Shown here: piece by piece, positions 14,471-23,047 of the stretch
How positions within the stretch are numbered: position 1 is the first letter of the stretch
Layout of the letters: each line of letters starts with the position of its first letter
NCBI GenBank assembly: GCA_020635905.1
Contig: JACJYV010000004.1
Span: forward strand, 682,001-746,000
Source of the DNA: Bacteroidia bacterium
Lineage (GTDB): Bacteria; Bacteroidota; Bacteroidia; J057; JADKCL01
Direction of reading: 5' to 3'
Length of the DNA stretch: 64,000 nucleotides
The notes under the pieces: generated by a model
Databases searched by the model: none
What the model was told of the DNA's origin: nothing
Seen by the model: the letters and a program-made list of their open reading frames with translations, nothing else
Made by a program: the position numbers and the translations under genes

Positions 14471-16120
14471 ATGGCCAAAGCCGATATCAATTTTGAAAAG
14501 GAACTCTGGGACGCCGCCAACGAACTGCGCGGTGCGGTATCCGAGAATAATTATAAAAACTACATCCTGCCCCTGGTATTCATCAAGCACCTGAGCGAAC
14601 GCTACACCATGGTGCAGGAGGAACTCACCGATCAGGTCAACGACCCCGGCTCGGAATACTACACCACCGATCCGGAGGAGAAGGAATCCCTGCTGACCGA
14701 TCCCGACGAGTTTCGCGCCCGCAATACCCTGGTCATCCCCTTTGAGGCCACCTGGGATTACCTGAAAAATTCTGCCGGACTCGATCACATCAAGATCATC
14801 GTGGACGATGCCTTTGAGGCCATCCAGAATCTGCTCAACGAATTCAGGCCCGGACAGCTCGAAAACCTGCTACCCCGCATCATGGTGCGCAGCGAACTCA
14901 GCGCCCGGCAGGTGGGCGGATTGATCGACCTCCTCTCCCACCCCAAGTTTTCCGAAAAGGAAAACCCCGAGAGCGACATTCTGGGCCGCATTTATGAATA
15001 CTACATCGGCAAATTTGCCATGGCGGAAGGCTCGGGCGCAGGCCAGTTTTTTACCCCGGGCAGCATTGTACGCCTGCTGGTGGAAATGCTGGAACCCTAT
15101 TCGGGACGCATCTTCGACCCGGCCTGCGGCAGCGGGGGCATGTTTGTGCAAAGCATGAAGTTTGTGCAGGAGCACGGCGGCCGCAAGGGCGATGTCTCCA
15201 TCTACGGACAGGAACGCACCGCCCAGACCCTGCGGCTTTGCCTCATGAATCTCATGTTGCGCGACCTCAGTTTTGAGGTGCAACTGGGCAATTCCCTGCT
15301 GGATGATAAATTTCCCGACCTGCGGGCCGACTTTGTGATTGCCAATCCGCCTTTCAATGTGAGCCTCTGGCACCCGGAGGATCTGCCCGAGCGGGACCCC
15401 CGCCTTTTCGGACCGCGGGACGAATTCACCACTGACGGCAACGCCAACTACATGTGGATGCAGACCTTCTGGTCTCACCTCAGCGATACCGGCACCGCAG
15501 GCGTGGTAATGGCCAACGGCGCCATGACCACCAACAACCGCGGCGAAAAGAATGTGCGCATGCACATGGTGGAGCACGACATGATCGACTGCATCGTGCG
15601 CCTGCCCGATAAGCTCTTCCTTACCACCGGCATCCCGGCCTGCCTCTTTTTCCTGAGCCGCAACCGCGACGGCAAAGACGGAAAGCAAAGAAAGCGCCTT
15701 GGCGAAATACTCTTCATCGACGCCTCCAAAATGGGTGACATGGTCACCCGCCGCCAGCGCGCCTTTTCCGATGCTGACATCCAAAAAATTGCGGATACCT
15801 ACCACGCCTGGAGAAAGGAGCCCTCAAAAAACCAACAACCACCAACCACGGCCAAAGGCCCCACTATGTGGCAACCACCAACCACCAACCACCAACCATA
15901 CGAAGATGTGGCTGGTTTCTGCAAAGCCGCTACCCTGGAAGAGGTGCGGGCCCAGGACTACAAACTCACCCCCGGCATCTATGTGGGTGCCGAGGAAGAG
16001 GAAGACGACGGCATTGCCTTCGAGGAAAAGATGGAGGGCCTGAAGGCCACTCTGAGGGAGCAATTTGCCGAAGGGGTAGAGCTGATGGATCGGATTAAGG
16101 AGAATTTGGAGAGGATTTAA
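14471..16120 (+). CDS. hsdM: Type I restriction-modification DNA methyltransferase subunit
   Basis: The 549-aa protein is a typical HsdM. The N-terminal helical domain contains AANELRGAVSENNYKNYILP. The SAM-binding motif DPACGSGGMF starts at residue 216, and the N6-adenine catalytic motif NPPF is at residues 292-295. HsdM joins HsdS to methylate adenine in the recognition site and HsdR to cut unmodified DNA. Between HAW and YEDVAGFCKAATLEEV, which are normally close together, there is an insert of about 26 residues (451-476). It is encoded by two plus four copies of the 7-mer CAACCAC around a short palindromic segment. The frame is open here, but gain or loss of one unit would shift it and remove about the last 73 residues. 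Confidence 0.96.
   Translation: MAKADINFEKELWDAANELRGAVSENNYKNYILPLVFIKHLSERYTMVQEELTDQVNDPGSEYYTTDPEEKESLLTDPDEFRARNTLVIPFEATWDYLKNSAGLDHIKIIVDDAFEAIQNLLNEFRPGQLENLLPRIMVRSELSARQVGGLIDLLSHPKFSEKENPESDILGRIYEYYIGKFAMAEGSGAGQFFTPGSIVRLLVEMLEPYSGRIFDPACGSGGMFVQSMKFVQEHGGRKGDVSIYGQERTAQTLRLCLMNLMLRDLSFEVQLGNSLLDDKFPDLRADFVIANPPFNVSLWHPEDLPERDPRLFGPRDEFTTDGNANYMWMQTFWSHLSDTGTAGVVMANGAMTTNNRGEKNVRMHMVEHDMIDCIVRLPDKLFLTTGIPACLFFLSRNRDGKDGKQRKRLGEILFIDASKMGDMVTRRQRAFSDADIQKIADTYHAWRKEPSKNQQPPTTAKGPTMWQPPTTNHQPYEDVAGFCKAATLEEVRAQDYKLTPGIYVGAEEEEDDGIAFEEKMEGLKATLREQFAEGVELMDRIKENLERI
15836..15899. repeat. CAACCAC heptamer repeats inside hsdM
   Basis: CAACCAC occurs twice in tandem at 15836-15849 and four times at 15872-15899 (last unit CAACCAT). 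The two blocks are separated by a segment with GGCC-AAA-GGCC and CCAC-TAT-GTGG palindromes. The whole lies in frame within hsdM. Confidence 0.95.
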
Positions 16121-16164
16121 AAACAGAATAGGACAGAATAATAATCAGAGATAAAAAAGTTGCC

Positions 16165-16551
16165 ATGAAAAAATTCGAAATCATTCACTATCATATTGAT
16201 TTGGGAGGAAAAATTCGGCTGTTGGGGGTTACTCCACTTTGGAATCATTCAACCTTAGATCATTATCGGTTTTTATTTCAAACGGGAGTTAACTTTTCAA
16301 TTACATTCGATCCAATTGAACATGAATTAATCCATGGGAATTATTTTTTCGAGCAAAGGTTTGATGCATTCGATCTTTCCTTCTTCGAAGAGGGACAGAT
16401 TAATTGTTTAGTTCAAAAGCCAGAAAAAATAGAATATTTTACTAGAAAAGATTGGTGGAATCGCGAAAAAGTACAATCCTTTTTAAATGCAATTCCACAG
16501 TCCACCAAAGAAAGGTGGCAGGAATTAATTAACAACAAACCTAATAGTTGA
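16165..16551 (+). CDS. Hypothetical protein within the restriction operon, 128 aa
   Basis: No family is recognised. The protein is soluble and rich in aromatic residues (FEIIHYHIDLGGKIRLLG, WNHSTLDHYRFLF). It is clearly more AT-rich than hsdM before it and hsdR after it, which suggests separate acquisition. Only 3 bases separate its stop from the next start, so it is probably co-translated with the nSTAND protein and may act with it, for example as an accessory or regulatory protein. The gap to hsdM is 44 bases. This pairing is inferred from spacing alone. Confidence 0.75.
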   Translation: MKKFEIIHYHIDLGGKIRLLGVTPLWNHSTLDHYRFLFQTGVNFSITFDPIEHELIHGNYFFEQRFDAFDLSFFEEGQINCLVQKPEKIEYFTRKDWWNREKVQSFLNAIPQSTKERWQELINNKPNS

Positions 16552-16554
16552 GGA

Positions 16555-18822
16555 ATGCCCGCCCAATACGATTTTGCAACTCTGGGCCCCGACGACTTCG
16601 AACTACTCGTTCGAGACCTTCTCAATGCCCGAGAAAACGCAAACGGCACGGGAATTGAATTCCAGTCCTTCAAGGGCGGGCGGGACGGCGGCATTGACCT
16701 CCTCTACTCCACCCCAGCCAATGACCACGAAATCGTGGTCCAGATCAAACATTACCTAAAATCCGGCATCCCCGCCCTGATTAGAGTTTGCGGGACTGCC
16801 ACCAAAAAGAAGAAATCCGAAGCTGACAAAGTAAGGATACTTAATCCCGGGAAATACATCCTGGCCACCTCGGTTGAGCTATCCACAGCCAACAAAACCA
16901 AGCTAAAAGCAATTTTCGATCCCTACATTAAAGCCCTCGATGATGTTATCGGCAACGAGGACCTCAACAAATGGCTTGGAGATTTCCCTGATGTCGAAAA
17001 GAACCATTATAAATTATGGCTGGCCTCAACTACAGTGCTGGAACGAATCATCCGCACCGTAAGAGAAGGAAGGAGCGAATACGAAGCGGGCCGGATCAAG
17101 GACAACATTGCCCTCTACGTTCGAAATAGGTCCCTCCGGGACGCCTTTCAAATCCTACAAAAGGAAAAAGTCCTGATCATCTCCGGCGAACCGGGATGCG
17201 GTAAATCTACCCTAGCAGACATGATCGCATTCCACCTCATAGGGCAGGGATATGAATTCAATTTCATTTATCAGGATCCCTCTGACATCGAGGCTAAACT
17301 TCGCAATGACATTTCCAAACAGCTATTCTACTTTGACGATTTCCTAGGAGCCATCAGCGAAAGCCGGGAAAAGGCCGCAGGGGCCGAATCAACCCTGGTT
17401 CCTATTATTAAGCGGATCAAAAGTCTGCAAAACAAAAAGTTGATCCTTACTACCCGAAAGCACATCCTCAATGAGTTTTCCAACCGTTCCGAAAAGATCA
17501 AACGAATACAATTGCAGCATGGCGAGTACCTTTTAGAACTGAACAACCTGGAAAAACCGTTGCGCTTGAAAATGTTAATCAACCATTGCTCAGTTCATGC
17601 TCTTCCTGAAGAATACACCGAGATCATTACCAGAAAAGACCTTGCCGAATACATTGTAGACCATTCCAGTTTCACGCCTCGCTTCATCGACATATTTACG
17701 GATTCAAATTACCTGAAAAAAGTTGCTCCGGAAGCGTACGAGGAATTCATCAAGGCAAACCTGGAAAATCCCTATGAGGTATGGGGCTACGCCTTTTCGG
17801 AACAAATCGGGGAGGAGGAAAGATTCCTGTTACTGACCTTGTTCACCTTCGGCAGCAAAGTGTTAATGTCTGCCTTGGAAACGGCCTACATTTACCGCTT
17901 AGAATGGGAAGTGGCAAATCATGGCTACACCAAAAAAGATGGCGCATTTCTCAGGGCCCTAAAAAACCTCGAAAACGGTTTCATCACCATTTCCGAAAAA
18001 AACGGGCGAAAACTGGTAGCATTCAAAAGCCCTGCCATTGAGGATTTCTTAAAAGCTTATTTTGTCGAGAACCAAGATGTTCTTCTTTCTGGGATTGAGT
18101 CTTCCCACTTTATTGAGCAATACCAGGTAAGGTTTATGACCCAGTTTGAAGATGACTTACAATTCATTCCAACTGATTATTCCTTCCGGCGCCTCACAGG
18201 ACAAAGCGACAAGCCAATTGTTGGGTTTTATGGCGAAAACCAAAACAATCTCATGAAGATCTATATCCTTACCAGGTATTTCCAGCAGTTTCCCCTCGCT
18301 GAACAGTTTATTATTGACCTGGTAAAAAAGGCAGATTTTGAATATATGGGCAAGCTTCCAGCCATTTTGATCCAGGAAACCTTAATGGCCATAGATCCAA
18401 ATTCTGACCTTGGACAAACCATCAAAGAAAATATCAAACCCATTCACTGGGGCCTGCTCGCCCGCGCAGATGACAAGTATTCACTGGAAAAGCACATTGG
18501 CCTCATCACCAGGTATAATTTTAGGTGCTATGAATTATACGATCCGGAACTGGAAGGAGAGGACAAAAAGGAAATCGAAGCCCAGATTCTAGACATTGTC
18601 AATAGCCACATCATCTCTGAGACGGATTGGTTATGGGAATTTGCTGAAGACCAAGGAGAGGTTTGGGACAACAAAGAGGAAATGGAAGCCTGGGTGGAGC
18701 ACCTCGAAGAAGAGTTCGGCCTTGAGTTGGAACCAGAAGATTGGTATTATGACAACAAAGATTGGCCAAACATTGTATTGGATAACCACATCAAAAGATT
18801 GACAAGAGACGACAAATCCTAA
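16555..18822 (+). CDS. Mrr-type nuclease fused to nSTAND3 NTPase
   Basis: The 755-aa protein has an N-terminal restriction endonuclease domain of the Mrr kind: DFELLVRDLL, then GRDGGIDLLY with D48, then VVQIKHY with Q63-x-K65. A nSTAND3-type P-loop NTPase domain follows about residue 155, with WLASTTVLERII, Walker A GEPGCGKST (211-219), Walker B LFYFDDFLG (257-265) and LILTTRK. The C-terminal 350 residues are helical and probably act as sensor or oligomerisation region. STAND NTPases with nuclease domains are known antiphage sensors (for example Avs proteins) that assemble on recognising a phage protein and then degrade DNA. It sits between hsdM and hsdS; its stop overlaps the hsdS start by one base. 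Confidence 0.85.
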   Translation: MPAQYDFATLGPDDFELLVRDLLNARENANGTGIEFQSFKGGRDGGIDLLYSTPANDHEIVVQIKHYLKSGIPALIRVCGTATKKKKSEADKVRILNPGKYILATSVELSTANKTKLKAIFDPYIKALDDVIGNEDLNKWLGDFPDVEKNHYKLWLASTTVLERIIRTVREGRSEYEAGRIKDNIALYVRNRSLRDAFQILQKEKVLIISGEPGCGKSTLADMIAFHLIGQGYEFNFIYQDPSDIEAKLRNDISKQLFYFDDFLGAISESREKAAGAESTLVPIIKRIKSLQNKKLILTTRKHILNEFSNRSEKIKRIQLQHGEYLLELNNLEKPLRLKMLINHCSVHALPEEYTEIITRKDLAEYIVDHSSFTPRFIDIFTDSNYLKKVAPEAYEEFIKANLENPYEVWGYAFSEQIGEEERFLLLTLFTFGSKVLMSALETAYIYRLEWEVANHGYTKKDGAFLRALKNLENGFITISEKNGRKLVAFKSPAIEDFLKAYFVENQDVLLSGIESSHFIEQYQVRFMTQFEDDLQFIPTDYSFRRLTGQSDKPIVGFYGENQNNLMKIYILTRYFQQFPLAEQFIIDLVKKADFEYMGKLPAILIQETLMAIDPNSDLGQTIKENIKPIHWGLLARADDKYSLEKHIGLITRYNFRCYELYDPELEGEDKKEIEAQILDIVNSHIISETDWLWEFAEDQGEVWDNKEEMEAWVEHLEEEFGLELEPEDWYYDNKDWPNIVLDNHIKRLTRDDKS

Positions 18823-20030
18823 TGCCACATAACTGGAAAACATATCTTCTTGGCGAGGTTTCTCAGATAATTTGCGGGGGAACGCCCTCAACAAATAAGC
18901 CTGAATATTGGGGTAATGAAATAGACTGGGTAACAGCAAAGGATATTTCAAATGCTCAAACACACAAAATTTGGGAGACTGAAAGAAAAATATCTGAGTT
19001 AGGTCTGAAAAAAAGTTCCGCAAAGTATTTGCCTTCAAATACCACAGCGTTGATTGCGAGAGGGGCAACGATGGGCAAAACCAAACTTTTTGGTAAACCA
19101 ATGGCCATCAATCAAACTTGTTATGGATTGGTTGCCAATGGGGTTAATCTGGATTCCATTTTTCAGTATTATTATTTCTTAAATAATTATAACCTGCTCG
19201 TTTCCATTTCTCATGGTTCGGTGTTCAATACCGTGATAGGAAGCGGATTAAAAAATCTCCCCATCCTCCTCCCCCCTCTCCCCGAACAACAAGCCATCGC
19301 CGAGATCCTCGGCACACTCGACGACAAGATCGAACTCAACCGCAAAACCAACCAAACCCTCGAACAAATGGCCATGGCCCTCTACAAACACTACTTTGTA
19401 GATTTCGGGCCCTTCCAAAATGGGGAATTCGAGCTTTCCGAATACATTGAATTAAATCCCAGTGTAACCCTGAAGAAAGGGCAGGTTGCTAAATACGTTG
19501 AAATGAAGGCATTGCCCATTGATGCAATGTCAGTTAGTCCCTCTGAAATTATTGAAAAGGAGTATAGCGGAGGGGCCAAATTCAAAAGATTCGACACCCT
19601 TTTTGCAAGAATTACTCCATGTCTTGAAAATGGAAAAACTGCCTTTGTAGATTTTCTACGGCCCGGGGAAGTTGCATTTGGATCAACAGAATTTCTGGTC
19701 CTTAGGGCAAAACGAGGAGTCAGCCCATATTGGGTATATTGTCTTTCCCGTGATAGTGCCTTTCGATCATTTGCCATCTCTACAATGGTGGGCTCTTCTG
19801 GAAGGCAAAGAGTTCAAAGTGAACCATTGCAAAATTGGCTAATGCAGAAACCTGAAGAAGGCCTTATGGATTTATTCCAAAGCCACGTGAAAAACTGGTT
19901 TGGGCAAATTGAGGTGAATTCCCGCGAATCCCAAACCCTCGCCCAACTCCGCGACACCCTTCTCCCCAAACTGATCAGCGGAGAGATCCGGGTCAGGGAC
20001 ATTGAAAAACAAATTGCCGAAAAGCTGTGA
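18822..20030 (+). CDS. hsdS: Type I restriction-modification specificity subunit
   Basis: The 402-aa protein has the usual two target recognition domains (TRDs) separated by conserved coiled coils. TRD1 (about residues 1-145) begins NWKTYLLGEVSQIICGGTPST. The first conserved region contains LPILLPPLPEQQAIAEILGTLDDKIELN. TRD2 spans about 205-360, and the second conserved region ends with LAQLRDTLLPKLISGEI. The conserved regions are GC-rich like hsdM and hsdR, whereas both TRDs are noticeably AT-rich, consistent with exchange of TRDs by transfer. The start overlaps the upstream stop (TAATG), and the gene overlaps hsdR by 4 bases. The bipartite recognition sequence cannot be read from the protein by eye. 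Confidence 0.95.
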   Translation: MPHNWKTYLLGEVSQIICGGTPSTNKPEYWGNEIDWVTAKDISNAQTHKIWETERKISELGLKKSSAKYLPSNTTALIARGATMGKTKLFGKPMAINQTCYGLVANGVNLDSIFQYYYFLNNYNLLVSISHGSVFNTVIGSGLKNLPILLPPLPEQQAIAEILGTLDDKIELNRKTNQTLEQMAMALYKHYFVDFGPFQNGEFELSEYIELNPSVTLKKGQVAKYVEMKALPIDAMSVSPSEIIEKEYSGGAKFKRFDTLFARITPCLENGKTAFVDFLRPGEVAFGSTEFLVLRAKRGVSPYWVYCLSRDSAFRSFAISTMVGSSGRQRVQSEPLQNWLMQKPEEGLMDLFQSHVKNWFGQIEVNSRESQTLAQLRDTLLPKLISGEIRVRDIEKQIAEKL

Positions 20031-23000
20031 GTGCATTCCGGGAACATCAGCTCGAAATGGCCGCCCTCGAATGGCTGCAAGCCCTGGGCTATACCTATGT
20101 GCCCGGAGCGCAATTGCCGCGCAACAATAAGGATGCGGTACTGACGGAGGAACTGTCCGCCTACCTGGCCCGGGCCTATCCCGAGGTGCCGGTCACCGCC
20201 CGCAACGAAGCTCTGGCCCTTTTCACCCAGCCCGAAGGCATGGGCCTTGACCAGCGCAACCATTCCTTCCACAAACGCCTCACCCAGGGCGTGGATGTAG
20301 CCTGGAAAGACGCCGAGGGCCACGAAAAAGGCGCTCACCTTTACGCCGTCGACTTTGCCCACCCCTACCCCAATACCCAAAGCCCAGGTCCTAACAGCTT
20401 TATTGTTTCTAACCAAGTCGAGCACCTGCATGGCGGCAAACGCCGCATTCCCGATATCATCATCTACCTCAACGGCCTGCCCCTGGTCCTGTTTGAGCTC
20501 AAAAATATGTACGACGAATCGGTTGACATAGCCCAGGCCCACAATCAGGTCAGCCATTATGTAGAGGAAATGCCCCACCTCTTTCAGTACAATGCCCTGA
20601 CCGTGATCTCCGACGGCAGCGAAGCCCAGCACGGCATGTACAATTCCGGGCTGGAATGGTTTGCCCCCTGGAAGTCCATCGACGGGCGGCAGGTGGTGGA
20701 AAAGCATGACCTGCAACTGCATACCCTGATTCAGGGCCTTTTTCCGCCCGATCGCCTGCTGGCCTATCTGCGTTCCTACATTTTCCACGAAGATCACAAC
20801 CAGAAGATCATCAAGAAGGGGGCCAAATACCACCAGTTTTTCGGGGTGCAATTTGCGGTGGAATCGGCCCGGAAGGCCATTCGTCCCCTGGGCGACGGCC
20901 GCATCGGGGTGATCTGGCATACCCAGGGTTCGGGCAAAAGCATCTCCATGGCTATCTTTTCCGGCATTCTGAGGCGCCTGCCCGAACTCAATAATCCCAC
21001 CATCGTGGTGCAGGTGGATCGCCGCGACCTCGACCAGCAGCTCTACGACAATTTCGTATTGGCCAAAGACCTGGTGGGCACCGTGCTCCATGCCGACAGC
21101 ACCGAAAAGCTGCGCGACCTGCTGGCCTCCGACCGGGGCGGGGTGATCTTCACCACCATCGAGAAGTTTCGCCTGCGCAAGGAGGACGGCGAGGAAGAAC
21201 ATCCCATTCTTTCGGAACGGGAGAATATCATCGTCATGGCCGACGAGGCCCACCGCACCCAGTACGGATTTGAGCAGGGGGGCTATGCCCGCAACCTGCG
21301 CCTGGCCTTGCCCAATGCATCCTTTATCGGCTTCACCGGCACCCCGGTGGACAGCAAGGATGCCGATACGGTGGCCGTATTCGGGGAGACCATTCACACC
21401 TACGACATTCAGCAGGCGGTGAAAGACGGGGCTACCGTGCCCATTTACTACGAACCGAAGTTTATTAAGCTGGATATAGATTCAAAATACCTGATCGAAT
21501 TGGATGAGGTGACTGAGCAAGAGGAAGAAGCCGGAAATTATGCCTGGGCGGTAGTGGAGGATGCCGCCGGGGCCGAGGACCGGGTGAAAAAGGTGGCGGC
21601 TTCCATTCTGGAACATTTTCAGCAGCGCAATCAGGCCCTGGAAGGCAAGGCCATGGTGGTGTGCATGAGCCGCCGCAATTGCGTGAAGCTCTACGACGAA
21701 TTGATCCAATTGCCGGGTTGTCCGGAGGTGGCGGTGGTGATGACCACCCAAATTGCCAAAGATCCCCAGGCCTGGAAGGATCATGTGCGCACCAAAGAGG
21801 GCTTCAATGCCATCAAAGACCGCTTCCGCAAGCCGGACGATCCGCTGAAGATCGTGATCGTGCGCGACATGTGGCTCACCGGATTTGATGCGCCCTGTGT
21901 GCATACCATGTACGTGGACAAGGTGATGAAGGCCCATAACCTGATGCAGGCCATTGCCCGCACCAACCGCGTCTTTGGCGACAAACCCAATGGGGTGGTG
22001 GTGGATTTTATCGGGATTGCAGGTGAACTGGCCAATGCCACAAAGAAGTACACCCAGGGCGGAGGCAAGGGTAAACCAGCCTTCGACATGGATGAGGCCG
22101 TGACCCTGACCCTGACCCAGTTGGAGGAAGTAATCCGGCTGCTGGATGGTCTGGACGTGGTGGCCTACGCCCACCTGTCAGCCGGGGACAAGATCATCCA
22201 CGACAAGGAAAAGGTCAATTACCTGCTCCGCGACCCTTCCGCCACCGAAGCATTCCTCAAAGAAGAATTGAAACTCAGCACCCTGGTGGCCATGTGCAAA
22301 TCCGATCCCCGCATTTGGGAGATCGACGATGAAGTGGCGCATATTCAGGCGATTCGCCGTGCGGTCAGGAAGGTGGTGAATCCGCCCCTGCCCGGCCGCA
22401 ATGCCCGGGAAGCCATCAAAGACCTGATCAGCAAAAGCATTCAGGCCCAGGACATCCTGGATATGCGCGACCTGATCGGGGTGGATACCCTGGATATATC
22501 CGTGCTCGACGAGCGGTTTCTGGCCTCGGCCAAAGAAGATAAATTTCCCAATATCCGCATCGAACTCATGCGCAGGGTATTGGAAGATGAACTGAAGGCC
22601 CGCCTGAGCCAAAACCTGAAGCGGATGAAAAACCTGCGCGAGGAGTTGGAAAAGGTGCTGAAGCGCTACCACGACAACAGCCTGGGTTCGCTGGCTGTGA
22701 TCCAGGAGCTGATCCGGATGGCGCAGGATATGCAGGCGGGCGACGCCCGGCGTCAGGCCCTCGGACTGGAAGCCGATGAACTGGCCTTCTATGACATTCT
22801 GGAAGCCCGGCAGGACCTCTTAGCCGCGCCCGGTCCCATCCGGGAGATCGTGCTGGCCGTGGTAAAGGCGGTCAAATCCAACCTGCAACTCGACTGGACC
22901 CGCAAAGAAGACGCCAAAGCCGCCATCCGCCTCGCAGTAAAGCGGCAATTGCGCAAGATGGTCGCAGGCGGCGGGCTGGACGACCTGCTGAAAGAGATCA

Positions 23001-23047
23001 TGGCCCAGGCCGAAGGTCAGTATGGCGATTGGAGGGGCGTGGGGTGA
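20027..23047 (+). CDS. hsdR: Type I restriction enzyme endonuclease/translocase subunit
   Basis: The 1006-aa protein starts with GTG at 20027 within the GTGA overlap with hsdS. The nuclease domain has D143 in RIPDIIIYL and E157-x-K159 in FELKN (PD-(D/E)XK). Superfamily 2 helicase motifs follow: Walker A in TQGSGKSIS near residue 302, VQVDRRDLDQQL, DEAH in MADEAHRTQ near 404, GFTGTP, and the later motif RDMWLTGFDAPC with ARTNRVF. A helical C-terminal domain binds the methylase core. Known HsdR proteins pump DNA with ATP and cut it when translocation stalls. All key residues are present, so the restriction activity looks intact. Confidence 0.96.
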   Translation: MSAFREHQLEMAALEWLQALGYTYVPGAQLPRNNKDAVLTEELSAYLARAYPEVPVTARNEALALFTQPEGMGLDQRNHSFHKRLTQGVDVAWKDAEGHEKGAHLYAVDFAHPYPNTQSPGPNSFIVSNQVEHLHGGKRRIPDIIIYLNGLPLVLFELKNMYDESVDIAQAHNQVSHYVEEMPHLFQYNALTVISDGSEAQHGMYNSGLEWFAPWKSIDGRQVVEKHDLQLHTLIQGLFPPDRLLAYLRSYIFHEDHNQKIIKKGAKYHQFFGVQFAVESARKAIRPLGDGRIGVIWHTQGSGKSISMAIFSGILRRLPELNNPTIVVQVDRRDLDQQLYDNFVLAKDLVGTVLHADSTEKLRDLLASDRGGVIFTTIEKFRLRKEDGEEEHPILSERENIIVMADEAHRTQYGFEQGGYARNLRLALPNASFIGFTGTPVDSKDADTVAVFGETIHTYDIQQAVKDGATVPIYYEPKFIKLDIDSKYLIELDEVTEQEEEAGNYAWAVVEDAAGAEDRVKKVAASILEHFQQRNQALEGKAMVVCMSRRNCVKLYDELIQLPGCPEVAVVMTTQIAKDPQAWKDHVRTKEGFNAIKDRFRKPDDPLKIVIVRDMWLTGFDAPCVHTMYVDKVMKAHNLMQAIARTNRVFGDKPNGVVVDFIGIAGELANATKKYTQGGGKGKPAFDMDEAVTLTLTQLEEVIRLLDGLDVVAYAHLSAGDKIIHDKEKVNYLLRDPSATEAFLKEELKLSTLVAMCKSDPRIWEIDDEVAHIQAIRRAVRKVVNPPLPGRNAREAIKDLISKSIQAQDILDMRDLIGVDTLDISVLDERFLASAKEDKFPNIRIELMRRVLEDELKARLSQNLKRMKNLREELEKVLKRYHDNSLGSLAVIQELIRMAQDMQAGDARRQALGLEADELAFYDILEARQDLLAAPGPIREIVLAVVKAVKSNLQLDWTRKEDAKAAIRLAVKRQLRKMVAGGGLDDLLKEIMAQAEGQYGDWRGVG

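Noticed and set aside
19814..21397. Long minus-strand open frame (527 codons) opposite hsdS/hsdR
   Set aside because: It is a shadow of GC-rich hsdR; the plus strand has full HsdR motifs.
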